The translations under genes were made by a program, and so were the position numbers. A model generated the notes under the pieces. The model had not been told where the DNA came from and ran no database searches. It saw nothing but the letters and a program-made list of their open reading frames with translations. Source: Streptacidiphilus sp. PB12-B1b (GTDB lineage: Bacteria; Actinomycetota; Actinomycetes; Streptomycetales; Streptomycetaceae). Taken from it: a DNA stretch of 64,000 nt. Positions 42,014 to 54,643 of the stretch are shown piece after piece; position 1 is the stretch's first letter, and each line of letters starts with the position of its first letter. The DNA is taken from positions 6,448,001-6,512,000 of the forward strand of contig NZ_CP048405.1 in the NCBI RefSeq assembly GCF_014084125.1, given 5' to 3'.

Positions 42014-43084
42014 GTGGCCCTCGAACTCTCGACGCAGACTGTGCCCGTCAACCCACCCTCCTCCTTCCTGGAGGTCAGGGACCTGCGCGTGCACTTCCCC
42101 ACCGAGGACGGCCTCGTCAAGTCGGTCGACGGGGTGTCGTTCGCCCTGGAGAAGGGCAAGACGCTCGGCATCGTCGGCGAGTCCGGCTCCGGCAAGTCCG
42201 TCACCAGCCTGGCCCTGCTCGGCCTCCACAAGGGCACCCGGGCCAAGGTCTCCGGCGAGATCTGGGTGGACAACGACGAGCTGGTCGCCCTGACCGAGCA
42301 GCAGATGCGTCCGCTGCGCGGCAACAAGGTCTCGATGATCTTCCAGGACCCGCTCTCCGCGCTGCACCCCTTCTTCACCGTGGGCTCGCAGATCGCCGAG
42401 GCGTACCGGGTGCACCACAAGGTGACCAAGAAGGAAGCCCACATCCGCGCCGTGGACATGCTCCAGCGCGTGGGCATCCCGCAGCCGGACAAGCGCGCCA
42501 AGAGCTACCCGCACGAGTTCTCCGGCGGTATGCGCCAGCGCGCCATGATCGCCATGTCCCTGGTCTGCGACCCCGAGCTGCTGATCGCCGACGAGCCCAC
42601 CACCGCCCTGGACGTCACCGTCCAGGCCCAGATCCTGGACCTGATCCGGGACCTGCAGCAGGAGTTCGGCTCGGCCGTCATCATCATCACCCACGACCTG
42701 GGCGTGGTCGCCGAGATCGCCGACGACATCCTGGTCATGTACGGCGGCCGCCGGATCGAGTACGGCAGCGTCCGGGACGTCCTCAAGGCCCCCGAGCACC
42801 CGTACACCTGGGGCCTGCTGCAGTCCATGCCGCACCTGGGCGGCGACGTCAACGTCCGGCTGAACCCGATCGCCGGCTCCCCGCCGAGCCTGATCAACCT
42901 GCCCAGCGGCTGCGCCTTCCACCCGCGCTGCGAGTACCGCGACCGGGTGCCGGACGACCGCTGCGTCACCGAGCGGCCGGAGCTGCTGCCCGTGCCGGGC
43001 ACGGACAAGCACATCGCGGCCTGCCACCTCGACGGAGACAGCAAGATCGAGATCCGCAGCGCAGCCGACCGGCTCGCCAAGTGA
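42014..43084 (+). CDS. oligopeptide ABC transporter ATP-binding protein (OppD/DppD type)
   Basis: 356 aa ATPase: Walker [11 protein letters not shown], signature [15 protein letters not shown], Walker [14 protein letters not shown]-loop THD, and the C-terminal oligopeptide domain with Cys ligands ([19 protein letters not shown]). GTG 42014 with AGGAAG upstream. It overlaps the next GTG by four bases. Confidence 0.95.
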   Translation: MALELSTQTVPVNPPSSFLEVRDLRVHFPTEDGLVKSVDGVSFALEKGKTLGIVGESGSGKSVTSLALLGLHKGTRAKVSGEIWVDNDELVALTEQQMRPLRGNKVSMIFQDPLSALHPFFTVGSQIAEAYRVHHKVTKKEAHIRAVDMLQRVGIPQPDKRAKSYPHEFSGGMRQRAMIAMSLVCDPELLIADEPTTALDVTVQAQILDLIRDLQQEFGSAVIIITHDLGVVAEIADDILVMYGGRRIEYGSVRDVLKAPEHPYTWGLLQSMPHLGGDVNVRLNPIAGSPPSLINLPSGCAFHPRCEYRDRVPDDRCVTERPELLPVPGTDKHIAACHLDGDSKIEIRSAADRLAK

Positions 43085-43110
43085 CGGCCGCGGACGAACA
43101 GGAGCATGGC

Positions 43111-44178
43111 GTGAGCACCACCAACACCGTCCCCGCCCCGCGCGACGGGGCGGCCCCCGCAGCGGACGGCGACGCACTGCTGGAGGTCAAGAACCTCCAG
43201 ATGCACTTCCCGATCCGGCAGGGCATCGTCTGGCAGCGCCAGGTCGGCGCCGTCCGGGCCGTGGACGGCCTGGACTTCTCGGTCAGGGCGGGCGAGTCGC
43301 TCGGCCTGGTCGGCGAGTCCGGCTGCGGCAAGTCGACCACCGGCCGCCTGGTCACCCGGCTGCTGGAGCCGACCGACGGCACCATCCGCTTCGACGGCGA
43401 GGACATCACCCACAAGCGGGTGTCGTCCATGCGCGAGGCGCGGCAGAACCTCCAGATGATCTTCCAGGACCCGTACTCCTCGCTGAACCCGAGGCACACG
43501 GTCGGGACCATCATCGAGACCCCGATGAAGCTCAACGGGATCAACCCCGAGCAGGGCCACAAGAAGCGGGCCCAGGAGCTGCTGGAGATCGTCGGCCTCA
43601 GCCCCGAGCACTACAACCGCTACCCGAACGAGTTCTCCGGCGGCCAGCGCCAGCGCATCGGCATCGCCCGCGCGCTCGCGCTCAAGCCCAAGCTGATCGT
43701 CGCGGACGAGCCGGTCTCGGCCCTGGACGTCTCCATCCAGGCCCAGGTCGTCAACCTGCTGCAGGACCTGCAGCGGGAGTTCAACCTGGCCTTCGTGTTC
43801 ATCGCCCACGACCTCGCGGTGGTCCGCCACTTCTCCGAGCGGGTCGCGGTGATGTACCTCGGCAAGATCGTCGAGATCGCCGACCGGGAGACGCTCTACC
43901 TGCGCCCGCAGCACCCGTACACCCACGCGCTGCTCTCCGCCGTGCCCGAGGCCGACCCGGACAGCGAGTCCCGCCGCGAGCGGATCCGGCTCACCGGCGA
44001 CGTGCCGAGCCCGATCAACCCGCCCTCCGGCTGCCGCTTCCGCACCCGCTGCTGGAAGGCGCAGGACATCTGCGCCAGCCAGGAGCCGCCGCTGGTGCAG
44101 CTGGGCGACTCGGTCGACGGCCACCAGGCCGCCTGCCACTTCCCCGAGGTCCGGCAGGTCGTCGCGCCGGAGTCCTGA
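43111..44178 (+). CDS. oligopeptide ABC transporter ATP-binding protein (OppF/DppF type)
   Basis: 355 aa ATPase: Walker [14 protein letters not shown], signature [15 protein letters not shown], Walker [14 protein letters not shown]-terminal oligo_HPY ([15 protein letters not shown]). GTG 43111 has AGGAG 6 bases upstream; a GTG at 43081 would overlap the OppD stop by GTGA and add 10 residues. Last gene of the operon. Confidence 0.95.
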   Translation: MSTTNTVPAPRDGAAPAADGDALLEVKNLQMHFPIRQGIVWQRQVGAVRAVDGLDFSVRAGESLGLVGESGCGKSTTGRLVTRLLEPTDGTIRFDGEDITHKRVSSMREARQNLQMIFQDPYSSLNPRHTVGTIIETPMKLNGINPEQGHKKRAQELLEIVGLSPEHYNRYPNEFSGGQRQRIGIARALALKPKLIVADEPVSALDVSIQAQVVNLLQDLQREFNLAFVFIAHDLAVVRHFSERVAVMYLGKIVEIADRETLYLRPQHPYTHALLSAVPEADPDSESRRERIRLTGDVPSPINPPSGCRFRTRCWKAQDICASQEPPLVQLGDSVDGHQAACHFPEVRQVVAPES

Positions 44179-44203
44179 GCCCCGACCGGCCCCCGGTACA
44201 CCG

Positions 44204-44260
44204 ACGGCGCGCCGGGCCCGTTCCTCCCGACTGCGGGAGGACGCGGGCCCGGCGCGCCGT
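44204..44260 (+). terminator. terminator of the oligopeptide ABC operon
   Basis: Perfect 17-bp stem (44204-44220 with 44244-44260) followed by CTTTCTG. 25 bases past the last stop. Confidence 0.9.
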
Positions 44261-44336
44261 CTTTCTGCCGCCCGCCGTCTTTCTGCTGCGCGGGTCCGGC
44301 GCCGCAGCCGCGCTCGGCGCCCCGCCCTGCCGGGCG

Positions 44337-45095
44337 TCAGCGCAGCGGCTGCGGGTAGCCGTAGCCGGGGCGGCCGACGGCCTCGCTGTCGTAGAAGGGC
44401 ACCGCCCGCACCCGCAGCCACAGCGCCACCGGGTCGTACGGGTCGGACATCGCCACCGTGGACACCGCCACCCCCTCCGGGGCGGTCGGCAGCGCCTGCT
44501 CCATCATCAGCCGCACCGACTCCACCGCCGCCGGACCGGCGTCGTACAGCTCCAGGCCGATCACCAGGTACGGCTCGCCCCAGGCCGGGCGCACCCAGGC
44601 CCTGCGCAGCGTGCGCACCGCCGGGGCGCCGTGCGCGGCCTGCTCCAGCGCGGCGTAGAAGGCGTCCGCGGCCACCCCCGCGTCGGTGATCTGCAGCGGA
44701 CCGGCCGGCAGCCGGTCCAGGCCGCCGGCGACCCGGCGCAGGTCCGCCCAGGGCACGCCGACACCGCCGCCGGGCTGGTGCGGGTTCAGCCACAGCCCCC
44801 AGCGCTCCCGGTACAGCGAGGCGGCGACCTCGCGGCCGGGGGTCAGCTGGTGCGCCCGGGTCCAGCCGCTGGCGGAGAGCTGCTCGGCGGAGGTCACGCA
44901 CGGCGCGTAGCCGAAGCCGCCGACCTCCATGTTCCCGTACTGGGCGTCCGGACGGCCCGGCTCGCCGTACCAGAGCAGCATCCACACGTGGCCCTCGGCG
45001 AGGGCGCGCAGCAGCTCCTCGTACGCCTCGTAGCGCCCCGGGGCAACGCCCCGCAGGGCCTGCTCGACGGCGCGACCGTCACCTGCCTGGACCAC
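44337..45095 (-). CDS. SseB-like protein (first of two)
   Basis: 252 aa. Two-part layout of the enhanced serine sensitivity (SseB) family: N-terminal half [35 protein letters not shown]... and C-terminal half with [25 protein letters not shown] and [14 protein letters not shown]. Family function is unclear; its place beside glycine and serine genes fits the name. GTG 45095. Transcribed with the second SseB-like gene 130 bases upstream. Confidence 0.75.
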   Translation of the reverse strand: MVQAGDGRAVEQALRGVAPGRYEAYEELLRALAEGHVWMLLWYGEPGRPDAQYGNMEVGGFGYAPCVTSAEQLSASGWTRAHQLTPGREVAASLYRERWGLWLNPHQPGGGVGVPWADLRRVAGGLDRLPAGPLQITDAGVAADAFYAALEQAAHGAPAVRTLRRAWVRPAWGEPYLVIGLELYDAGPAAVESVRLMMEQALPTAPEGVAVSTVAMSDPYDPVALWLRVRAVPFYDSEAVGRPGYGYPQPLR

Positions 45096-45225
45096 GTGCT
45101 GTGCCGCCCTCTCCCCCGGTGTCCTGCCCTGCCCGTCCCGCCGTGCCGCCCGTGCCGCCCGTCCCGCCGTGCCCGCGCGGTGACCGCCTGCCCGGCGCCG
45201 CCGGAGAACGGCTCAGCCTATCCCG

Positions 45226-45975
45226 CTAGCCCCTGGCGTAGAACGGCTGTACGGCGCTCAGCATCCAGTCGACCAGCGGGTCGCGGACGGCGTCCAGCAG
45301 CACGATGCCGACCTCCCAGGGCAGCGGCACCGCGCCCAGGGCGCGGCCCAGGGCCAGCGTCGCCGCCTGCTGGTCCTCCGGCTCGCAGCGGGCCAGCTCG
45401 ACGCCGACGTACAGCTTCTCCTGGTCGGCCTCGACCTGCACCAGGGCGCGGCGCGCGGTCAGCACCACCGGGGTGGCGGTGAGTTCGCCGATCGCCGCGA
45501 CCAGGAACTCCACCGGGTCCTCGTGCGGCCCGGGCACGCGCAGCCCCAGTCGGCTGGCCGTGCCGCCGCGGACCTCCGGGCTGCGCAGCTCCGGGACGCC
45601 GGCGGCGGGGATGGGGATGCCCACCGCGCCCTCCGGGTTGACCACGATGCCCACGCCCAGCGGCATGCCCTCGGCCAGCTCCGGCACCGGCGCGACCGCG
45701 AACGGCAGGTCCCCGGCGATCAGCCGGAACTGCTCCTCGGAGCTGAACACCGGCACGAACGGCTGCCCGGCCAGCTCGGTCGTCGGCAGGTCCAGGGTCG
45801 CGCCGTCCCGGGTCGGGCCGCCCGGCAGCGGCAGCCACACATGGCTGCGCCGCAGCACCTCCACCACCCGGGGGGTGGCGCCGGGGTCGCCGACGGCGGC
45901 GGTGAGCACCCGCTCCAACTCGTTGGCGGGCCAGCCGCCCGCGCCGTTCTGCGCCGGAATCCCCGGGTGCTGCAT
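45226..45975 (-). CDS. SseB-like protein (second of two)
   Basis: 249 aa, same architecture as its neighbour: ANELERVLTAAVGDPGATPRVVEVLRRSHVWLPLPGG, FVPVFSSEEQFRLIAGD (SseB N-terminal signature), then TARRALVQVEADQEKLYVGVELARC and a VQPFYAR end like the other copy. ATG 45975 with GGTAGGA upstream is preferred; the frame is open further upstream but without a good start. Divergent from gcvT across the glycine riboswitch region. Confidence 0.82.
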   Translation of the reverse strand: MQHPGIPAQNGAGGWPANELERVLTAAVGDPGATPRVVEVLRRSHVWLPLPGGPTRDGATLDLPTTELAGQPFVPVFSSEEQFRLIAGDLPFAVAPVPELAEGMPLGVGIVVNPEGAVGIPIPAAGVPELRSPEVRGGTASRLGLRVPGPHEDPVEFLVAAIGELTATPVVLTARRALVQVEADQEKLYVGVELARCEPEDQQAATLALGRALGAVPLPWEVGIVLLDAVRDPLVDWMLSAVQPFYARG

Positions 45976-46130
45976 GGTCCTACCACCGTTCTGCGACGTC
46001 GGTACCGGCAGTGAGCAGGATAACGAGGACGGTGCCGGAGCCGGAGCCCCGTGCCCCGGCCCGTGCGCCGTGTCGGCCCTCCGTGCCATGATGAGCGCGA
46101 CGAACAACTTCACACCGGCCGTTCGAACCC

Positions 46131-46356
46131 GCGCGGGAGAGCCAGGCCGACCACCGCCCCCCGGGGCCGGGGTCGCAGTCGGCGCCGAAGGAGCAAGCCT
46201 TCCCCGGAATCTCTCAGGCACAGCTACCGCACGGGCGAGGCACATCTGGAAAGTGGCAGGCCCGGCGTCCGGGCAGGCCCACCAACGGTGCAAGCCGCAG
46301 CCGTCCGCCACGCGGGCCCGCGGTGAAGCTCTCAGGTTGCAGCGACAGAGGGGGAG
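46131..46356 (+). ncRNA. tandem glycine riboswitch upstream of gcvT
   Basis: Two consecutive glycine aptamers. Aptamer 1 runs from GCGCGGGAGAG through GGCGCCGAAGGAGCAAGC, AATCTCTCAGGCACAG and CTACCGCACGGGCGAGG to ATCTGGAAAG near 46252. Aptamer 2 contains AACGGTGCAAGCC, GGTGAAGCTCTCAGG and GACAGAGGGGGAGAC, ending about 55 bases before the gcvT ATG. The position in front of the glycine cleavage genes fits activation by glycine. Confidence 0.93.
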
Positions 46357-46410
46357 ACTGCCGCAGCATGCCCTGCATGTGCCCGACCGAGAGCACCGAG
46401 GAGTTCCTCC

Positions 46411-47568
46411 ATGACGTCGTCAAGCCCCGAAAGCCCCGACTCGTCCGCGCAGCCGCTGCGCCACACGGCCCTGGACGCCGTGCACCGCGCGCTCGGCGCC
46501 ACCATGACCGACTTCGCCGGCTGGGACATGCCGCTGCGCTACGGCAGCGAGCGCGAGGAGCACCTCGCCGTGCGCACCCGCGCCGGGCTGTTCGACCTCT
46601 CCCACATGGGCGAGATCACCGTCACCGGGCCGCAGGCCGGGGAGCTGCTGGACCACGCCCTGGTGGGCTTCGTCTCGGCGCTGGGCGACAACCGCGCCCG
46701 CTACACCATGATCTGCGCGGCCGACGGCGGCATCCTGGACGACCTGATCGTCTACCGCACCGGCGAGCAGGAGTTCCTGGTCGTCGCCAACGCCTCCAAC
46801 GCCCAGCTGGTCCTGGACGAGCTGACGGCCCGCGCCGAGGGCTTCGACGCCGCCGTCCGGGACGACCGCGACGCCTTCGCGCTGCTCGCCGTCCAGGGCC
46901 CGGAGGCCACCGCCATCCTGGCCCCGCTCACCGACGCGGACCTGCCCGGCCTGAAGTACTACACCTCGCTGCCGGCGACCGTGGCCGGGCGCCCGGCGCT
47001 GCTGGCGCGCACCGGCTACACCGGCGAGGACGGTTTCGAGCTGTTCGTCGCCCCCGGCGACGCCGAGGCGCTGTGGGCCGCGCTGACCGAGGCCGGCGCC
47101 GGGCGCGGGCTGGTCCCCTGCGGCCTGTCCTGCCGCGACACGCTGCGCCTGGAGGCGGGCATGCCGCTGTACGGGCACGAGCTGACCACCTCGCTCACGC
47201 CCTTCGACGCGGGCCTGGGCCGGGTCGTCCGCTTCGACAAGACCACCAACGGCGGCGCGTTCGTCGGCCGTGAGGCGCTGGAGAAGGCCGCCGAGCAGGC
47301 CCAGGCGCAGCCACCGCGGGTGCTGGTGGGCCTGGTCTCGGCCGGGCGCCGGGTGCCGCGGGCGGAGATGTCGGTGGTGTCGGCCGACGGCTCGGTCATC
47401 GGCTCGATCACCTCCGGGGCGCCCTCGCCGACCCTGGGCAAGCCGATTGCGATGGCGTACGTGGACGCGGCGCACGCCGTGCCCGGCACCCCGGTCGCGG
47501 TGGATGTCCGCGGGACGCACGAGCCGGTCGAGGTCGTGGCTCTGCCGTTCTACAAGCGCGCCCGCTGA
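46411..47568 (+). CDS. gcvT: glycine cleavage system T protein (aminomethyltransferase)
   Basis: Transfers the methylene group of glycine from the lipoylated H protein to tetrahydrofolate. 385 aa with TDFAGWDMPLRYGSEREEHLAVRTRAGLFDLSHMGEI, the folate Asp region DDLIVYR, and the C-terminal GCV_T barrel (PRVLVGLVSAGRRVPRAEM). GAGGAG before ATG 46411. The P protein gene is not in the window. Confidence 0.96.
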   Translation: MTSSSPESPDSSAQPLRHTALDAVHRALGATMTDFAGWDMPLRYGSEREEHLAVRTRAGLFDLSHMGEITVTGPQAGELLDHALVGFVSALGDNRARYTMICAADGGILDDLIVYRTGEQEFLVVANASNAQLVLDELTARAEGFDAAVRDDRDAFALLAVQGPEATAILAPLTDADLPGLKYYTSLPATVAGRPALLARTGYTGEDGFELFVAPGDAEALWAALTEAGAGRGLVPCGLSCRDTLRLEAGMPLYGHELTTSLTPFDAGLGRVVRFDKTTNGGAFVGREALEKAAEQAQAQPPRVLVGLVSAGRRVPRAEMSVVSADGSVIGSITSGAPSPTLGKPIAMAYVDAAHAVPGTPVAVDVRGTHEPVEVVALPFYKRAR

Positions 47569-47678
47569 CACTGGTCGGGTACCCTCCCGTCACCCCCGCC
47601 CCGCCCGTCCGGCCGCAGCGGTCGCCGCGGGCCGGGCCGTTTCGCCCCGCCACCCCCTGATCCTGGAGAATCGCCACC

Positions 47679-48056
47679 ATGAGCAACCCCCAGCACCTGA
47701 CGTACAGCAAGGAACACGAGTGGCTGACGGCCGTCGAGGACGGTGTGGCGACCGTGGGCATCACCGCCTTCGCCGCCGACGCGCTCGGTGACGTGGTCTA
47801 CGTGCAGCTCCCCGAGGTCGGCGACACCGTGACCGCCGGCGACACCTGCGGCGAGCTGGAGTCGACCAAGTCGGTCAGCGACCTGTACTCCCCCGCCTCC
47901 GGCGAGGTCGTCGAGGCCAACCAGGCGGTCGTGGACGACCCGTCGCTGGTGAACTCCGAGCCCTTCACCGAGGGCTGGCTGTTCAAGATCCGCCTCGCCG
48001 GGACCCCCGAGGGCCTGCTGACCGCCGACGAGTACTCCGCCTTCACCGGCGCCTGA
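47679..48056 (+). CDS. gcvH: glycine cleavage system H protein
   Basis: 125 aa lipoyl carrier. Lipoylated Lys in [20 protein letters not shown]. Starts [16 protein letters not shown], the family N-terminus. Follows gcvT after 110 bases and glyA after 25. Confidence 0.96.
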   Translation: MSNPQHLTYSKEHEWLTAVEDGVATVGITAFAADALGDVVYVQLPEVGDTVTAGDTCGELESTKSVSDLYSPASGEVVEANQAVVDDPSLVNSEPFTEGWLFKIRLAGTPEGLLTADEYSAFTGA

Positions 48057-48081
48057 CTCCGACCTCTCCGAGGAAGCAAAC

Positions 48082-49350
<1,269 letters not shown>

Positions 49351-49410
49351 CCCGGCCCTGCACCGCCGGACCGGCGCTCCTCACCCCAGGGGCGTACGGT
49401 CGCCAATGGA

Positions 49411-49449
49411 CGGGGCACCGCGCACACCGGACCGTGGGCCGGTGCCCCG
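49411..49449 (+). terminator. hairpin between glyA and sdaA
   Basis: Perfect 10-bp stem CGGGGCACCG (49411-49420) with CGGTGCCCCG (49440-49449). It could end the gcv-glyA transcript or only weaken read-through to sdaA. Confidence 0.55.
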
Positions 49450-49488
49450 CCGCACGTACTCCCCCCACCACAGACAAGGGCGTCTCCC

Positions 49489-50877
<1,389 letters not shown>

Positions 50878-50898
50878 CGAAACACACCCTGATCTGCG

Positions 50899-50998
50899 GC
50901 TTCGTCTCTTTCAGAGCTGTCAGCGGCTTCCCTGCTTGCACCGCGAAAAGTCCCCGAAAAGTCCCCCAGACGAAGCAGAAAGTCCCCGAAAAGTCCCC
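50899..50998. repeat. tandem GAAAAGTCCCC repeats inside an inverted repeat; candidate island attachment site
   Basis: GAAAAGTCCCC occurs twice in tandem at 50945-50966 and again, with one A missing in the first unit, at 50978-50998. The first pair is flanked by the inverted repeat GCTTCGTCT (50899-50907) / AGACGAAGC (50968-50976). It lies at the junction between the sdaA chromosome block and the accessory island. No second copy is seen in the window. Confidence 0.7.
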
Positions 50999-51056
50999 AG
51001 CGGCTCCCCGAGTGCACTGGGCCTGACCTGCCCATAGCCCATTCCGCAAGCGAGCC

Positions 51057-51100
51057 AACGGGCGGCGGCCCGTGACCGTAGTCACGGGCCGCCGCCCGTT
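51057..51100. terminator. 20-bp perfect hairpin between sdaA and the island
   Basis: AACGGGCGGCGGCCCGTGAC (51057-51076) pairs fully with 51081-51100 around a CGTA loop. It could serve both sdaA and the convergent helicase gene. Being 180 bases past the sdaA stop and beyond the tandem repeats, it may have been separated from sdaA by insertion. Confidence 0.75.
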
Positions 51101-51148
51101 CATCCGTTCTGGTCACACCGCCCGAATCCGGCCGACAGCGGCGCGGCG

Positions 51149-54100
51149 CTACCGGGTGCGCCGGGTGGTGACGAGCTGGCCGTCGTGGAGGTGGTGGTCG
51201 AGGTCGAGTCCGCTGTCGAGCATCGCGAGGACGTCAAGGTGACGGTCAGCTGGCACGGTCGCCACCCGGCGCCGGTCACGGTGGACGCGGATGGTCGGGT
51301 TGCTCTCGCTGGGCGGTGCGACGGAGACCGGCCCGGCGGGTGTCCCCGGTACGAGCCGAGTCAGCGGGGTGGCCGCGGCACGGTCGTCGAGTAGCCGGTT
51401 GATGAGATCGGAGGGAGTACGGACGTAGTCGAGGAGGTCTTGGACCTCGAACTCGCCCGCGCTGTAGTGCTCCGTCCAGCCGTCGATGTGGTGCTGGGCG
51501 GTCCACTGACGCAGCGCGCTCGACCGGTACCCGAGGCGGGCGGCGTCACGGCCGAGGAGGTGGGCGATGCGACGGGAGGTGATACCGGAGGTGAGCAGGG
51601 TCAGCGCCTGCTCGGTGTCGACGCCGTGGCGGATGTGCCAGGCAGTGTGCGTGTTCAGCCTCGGGGCGATGGGGGAGAGTGCAGGGCTGGTGTTGACCAG
51701 GTTGATCAGGGCGCCGACAGTCCAGCTCAGGGCGTGACCGAAGGCGGTGCTGATGTTACGTACTGCCTGATCGAGCGCCCACCCGGTGGGGATAGCGGGT
51801 TGCCAGGAGCGGGCGAGATCAGGGATGGGTGCGCCGGAGATCCACTCCCGGAGCGCGGGGGCAATCGGGACGGTCATCTCCGCGCCCCGAGTCTCCTTGT
51901 CCTTAAAGCTCCAGGTCTTGTTGACCTCTGGGAGTCTACTGAGGAGGCGATCGAAGACCTGGTGCTCAGTGAGGAAGTCGAGGGTGCGCTGCAGCGACCA
52001 TTCCTGCGGTTCGGCGAGTTGGTCCTCTCCCGTGATGTTGAGCCACGTGGCCAGGTAATCCGCGAGCCAGTCGAGTTGGCGAGCAGACCCCAGGCTGGTG
52101 CCAGTTCCAGCCCACCGGCCGGCTGGCGCAGGATCGGTGTCGTAGAACACGGTGACGACCTGGTTAGCGAGGGCGATCCACCGGTTGGCGGTCGGCCTGT
52201 TGCCGGTCTGAGACAGAGCGAACAGCGCGTACATGGAATCGAGGGAAGCACCCTGCGGCGCCGATGACGAAGCGTGCAGATGGAGGACGAGCCAGACGAA
52301 CGAGACGAAGTCCGCAGCGGTGCCGTCCGCCAGTGCGAAGATGCCGTCAGCGTTGTTGCGCAAGGTGTTCTCGGCGGCTGCGAGATCGGCCAGTGCCTCG
52401 TCGGTCAACAGTGTGGAGACGACACGCAGTTGCTCCGGGTCGGGGTTAAGGGCGTCGAACTCTGCGGGGCGGGGCGGGTAGGGGCGGGTCAGGAGGATCC
52501 ACCCCTCGCTTTCCCGGCCGGCCCGCCCAGCGCGGCCGATGGCATTGAGGAGCTCGGCGGGAGACAGGGCGCGCTGGCTGTCGTAAGCGAGCGGGTCACC
52601 GTCGACCTTGTGGTGCACGATGACGGTGCGCACTGGCAGGTTGACGCCGTCGGTGAGGGTGCTGGTGCTGGCGATCGCCAGGAGCTCGTCGCGGCGCAGC
52701 GCGCCCTCGACGGCGTGGAGGACGTCCTCGGGCAGGGCACCGTGGTGGTAGGCGACGCCGTGCCGGGTGCATCGCACCAGCGGGTGTTCCTCGCCGAGGG
52801 TGTCGGCAAGGTAGTCGGTGAGGACGGCGGCCTCGGGCCGCTCAGGCAGGCGCTCGGCGATGGCGAGCGCCGTGTCGCGGGCTGCCCGCCTGGTGCCGAC
52901 GACCATCAGGACGCTGCCGGCCGAGGTGAGCTCTGCGGCGCCGGCGGCGAAAACCTTGTAGTCGGCGATCCCGCCCGACAGGGCGGTCCTGGCCTTCCAC
53001 CGGCCGGGGTCACGGCCAGGGTAGCGCCGGGTGCCCACCTCGCCGGTGGTCAGCAGGGCGATGGTGGAGGAGGCGGTCGGCCGGACGGCGAGGAGGTTCT
53101 CGACCGGCACGGTGGCGATCACCTGCGAAGGGCGCTTCGCCGTCGCCGGCCGTTCCGCCAGCTCGGCCCGCTCCACCATCAGGTTCGGGTACATGAGGCC
53201 GTGCATCCGGCGAGGGCCCCGCCAGGTGTCGGTGAAGTAGACCTCCCGCTCGGGACGCTGCGGGTCGAGCCACGAGGCGATGTCGCCCTTGTTGCCGACC
53301 GCCGCGGACAGCAGCACCAGCCGGATGCCGCTGCGGACCTGCAGCAGCGCGAGCAGGCTCTCCAGCACGAAGCCGCGCCGCCCCTGGCTCAGGTGGTGGG
53401 CCTCGTCGACGACGACCAGCCCGACGCCCTCCAGCGCATCGCCGGTGTTGTTGCGGATCATGTGCATGAGCCGCTCAGGGGTGACGATCTCCACGTCCCC
53501 ACCGTCCGACTCGGCCGACGAGGCCCACCGGCCGAGCGGGAATTCCGGCTGCTCCGCGGCCAGACGCCGCCCTAGCACCCGCAGCCGGCCCCTCAGCGCC
53601 CCGCGCATCTCCCGCCCCAGGCTGCGCATCGGCGACACGTACACCACCCGCCCCGGACGCTGCGCCAGGTGCGAGCAGATCACCAGCTGGGCCATCAGTG
53701 TCTTGCCCGCGCTAGTCGGCACGCTGATCAGGCTGCGCGACGTCGCCGGGTCGAGCGGGTTACCGCGCTCCAGCTTCAGGAGCTGGCGCTGCGGCGGCCA
53801 GAGCGTCATCACCGGGGGCCTCGACAGCGCAAAGCTCCGCGCCACTGCCGGGGGGGTGCCCGGTGGGAGCAGCTGGTACAGGCTGCTGGCCGCCATCTCC
53901 CCACTCAACTGGAGCAGGTGCGCGGCGACCCACCGCGCCAGCCGGTCGCCCCGGCCGACCGTCTCCGTCATCACGTCCAGCAGCAGCCGCTGCGCGGCTA
54001 GCAGCTCATACTCCTCGCCGAAACTCAGGAACTGGTAGAGGTGGAAGATCGCCTCCACGACAGCCTCCGCCGGCCCGTACATGGTCCCTGCGAGGGACTC

Positions 54101-54643
54101 TCGGCGCATCACCGCCCGCACCCTGCGCAGCTGCCGCCGCCACACCTGCAGCGCCCGGCCCAGCTTCGGGCGGTCGAAGCCGAGGAAGACGACGCCGGCC
54201 TCCACCGCCAAGGTGCCGATGTGCAGGCGGAGCTCGCCGCTGATATCGACGAGGGCGCGGACCCGATGGTAGACGGCGGTGGCATTCGGGTCCTGCTCAC
54301 TGCGCCGGTACCCGGCCTGGGCGGCGAAGGCGATCTGGAGCCGCTCGGCTTCCGGTCGGCGTTCGTCGCCCAGCGCAAGGTCCATCAGGTGCGCGCTGGC
54401 GGCGAAAGCCCGCCGCACGCGCACCGCGTCATAGCCGGGAGTCTCCGGGTCGAGCGCGGCGAGCCCGTGCAGGTACCACGCTGTGGCGAGGGTCTCGTCC
54501 CGGATCTCCCGCTCACCGCGGAACGCTGCGACCTCCAACTCGGTCATCGCCGCGAGCAGGTCTTGGGCGCTGGGCAGCACCCCGCCCACCCGGTACTCGC
54601 CGAGCGCCGAGGCGAGCACCTCCGGGTCTAGAGTGCGCTCCAC
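51149..54643 (-). CDS. Ski2-like SF2 helicase of a Hachiman-like defence pair (HamB-like)
   Basis: 1164 aa. A helical N-terminal domain of about 280 residues has no recognised fold. The helicase core has Q-motif region LWPPQRQLL, Walker A VPTSAGKT (308-315), DEAH (413-416), motif III LLSAAVGNKGD, motif V ASTSTLTDGVNLPVRTVIVHH and motif VI NAIGRAGRAGRE. A 400-residue helical C-terminus follows. The motif set is that of Ski2/Hel308-like helicases, as reported for HamB. GTG 54643 (GAGGGGG upstream) overlaps the end of the upstream gene by 16 bases, so the two are coupled and probably form a complex. The HamB assignment is inference from architecture and partner. Confidence 0.8.
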   Translation of the reverse strand: MERTLDPEVLASALGEYRVGGVLPSAQDLLAAMTELEVAAFRGEREIRDETLATAWYLHGLAALDPETPGYDAVRVRRAFAASAHLMDLALGDERRPEAERLQIAFAAQAGYRRSEQDPNATAVYHRVRALVDISGELRLHIGTLAVEAGVVFLGFDRPKLGRALQVWRRQLRRVRAVMRRESLAGTMYGPAEAVVEAIFHLYQFLSFGEEYELLAAQRLLLDVMTETVGRGDRLARWVAAHLLQLSGEMAASSLYQLLPPGTPPAVARSFALSRPPVMTLWPPQRQLLKLERGNPLDPATSRSLISVPTSAGKTLMAQLVICSHLAQRPGRVVYVSPMRSLGREMRGALRGRLRVLGRRLAAEQPEFPLGRWASSAESDGGDVEIVTPERLMHMIRNNTGDALEGVGLVVVDEAHHLSQGRRGFVLESLLALLQVRSGIRLVLLSAAVGNKGDIASWLDPQRPEREVYFTDTWRGPRRMHGLMYPNLMVERAELAERPATAKRPSQVIATVPVENLLAVRPTASSTIALLTTGEVGTRRYPGRDPGRWKARTALSGGIADYKVFAAGAAELTSAGSVLMVVGTRRAARDTALAIAERLPERPEAAVLTDYLADTLGEEHPLVRCTRHGVAYHHGALPEDVLHAVEGALRRDELLAIASTSTLTDGVNLPVRTVIVHHKVDGDPLAYDSQRALSPAELLNAIGRAGRAGRESEGWILLTRPYPPRPAEFDALNPDPEQLRVVSTLLTDEALADLAAAENTLRNNADGIFALADGTAADFVSFVWLVLHLHASSSAPQGASLDSMYALFALSQTGNRPTANRWIALANQVVTVFYDTDPAPAGRWAGTGTSLGSARQLDWLADYLATWLNITGEDQLAEPQEWSLQRTLDFLTEHQVFDRLLSRLPEVNKTWSFKDKETRGAEMTVPIAPALREWISGAPIPDLARSWQPAIPTGWALDQAVRNISTAFGHALSWTVGALINLVNTSPALSPIAPRLNTHTAWHIRHGVDTEQALTLLTSGITSRRIAHLLGRDAARLGYRSSALRQWTAQHHIDGWTEHYSAGEFEVQDLLDYVRTPSDLINRLLDDRAAATPLTRLVPGTPAGPVSVAPPSESNPTIRVHRDRRRVATVPADRHLDVLAMLDSGLDLDHHLHDGQLVTTRRTR

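Noticed and set aside
42505-44985. 826-codon minus-strand open frame across the ABC ATPase genes
   Set aside because: Antisense to two clear ATPases with all motifs; composition is that of a shadow frame.
50945-50998. CRISPR array
   Set aside because: Repeats are 11 bp and directly adjacent with no spacers of constant length; no cas genes in the window.
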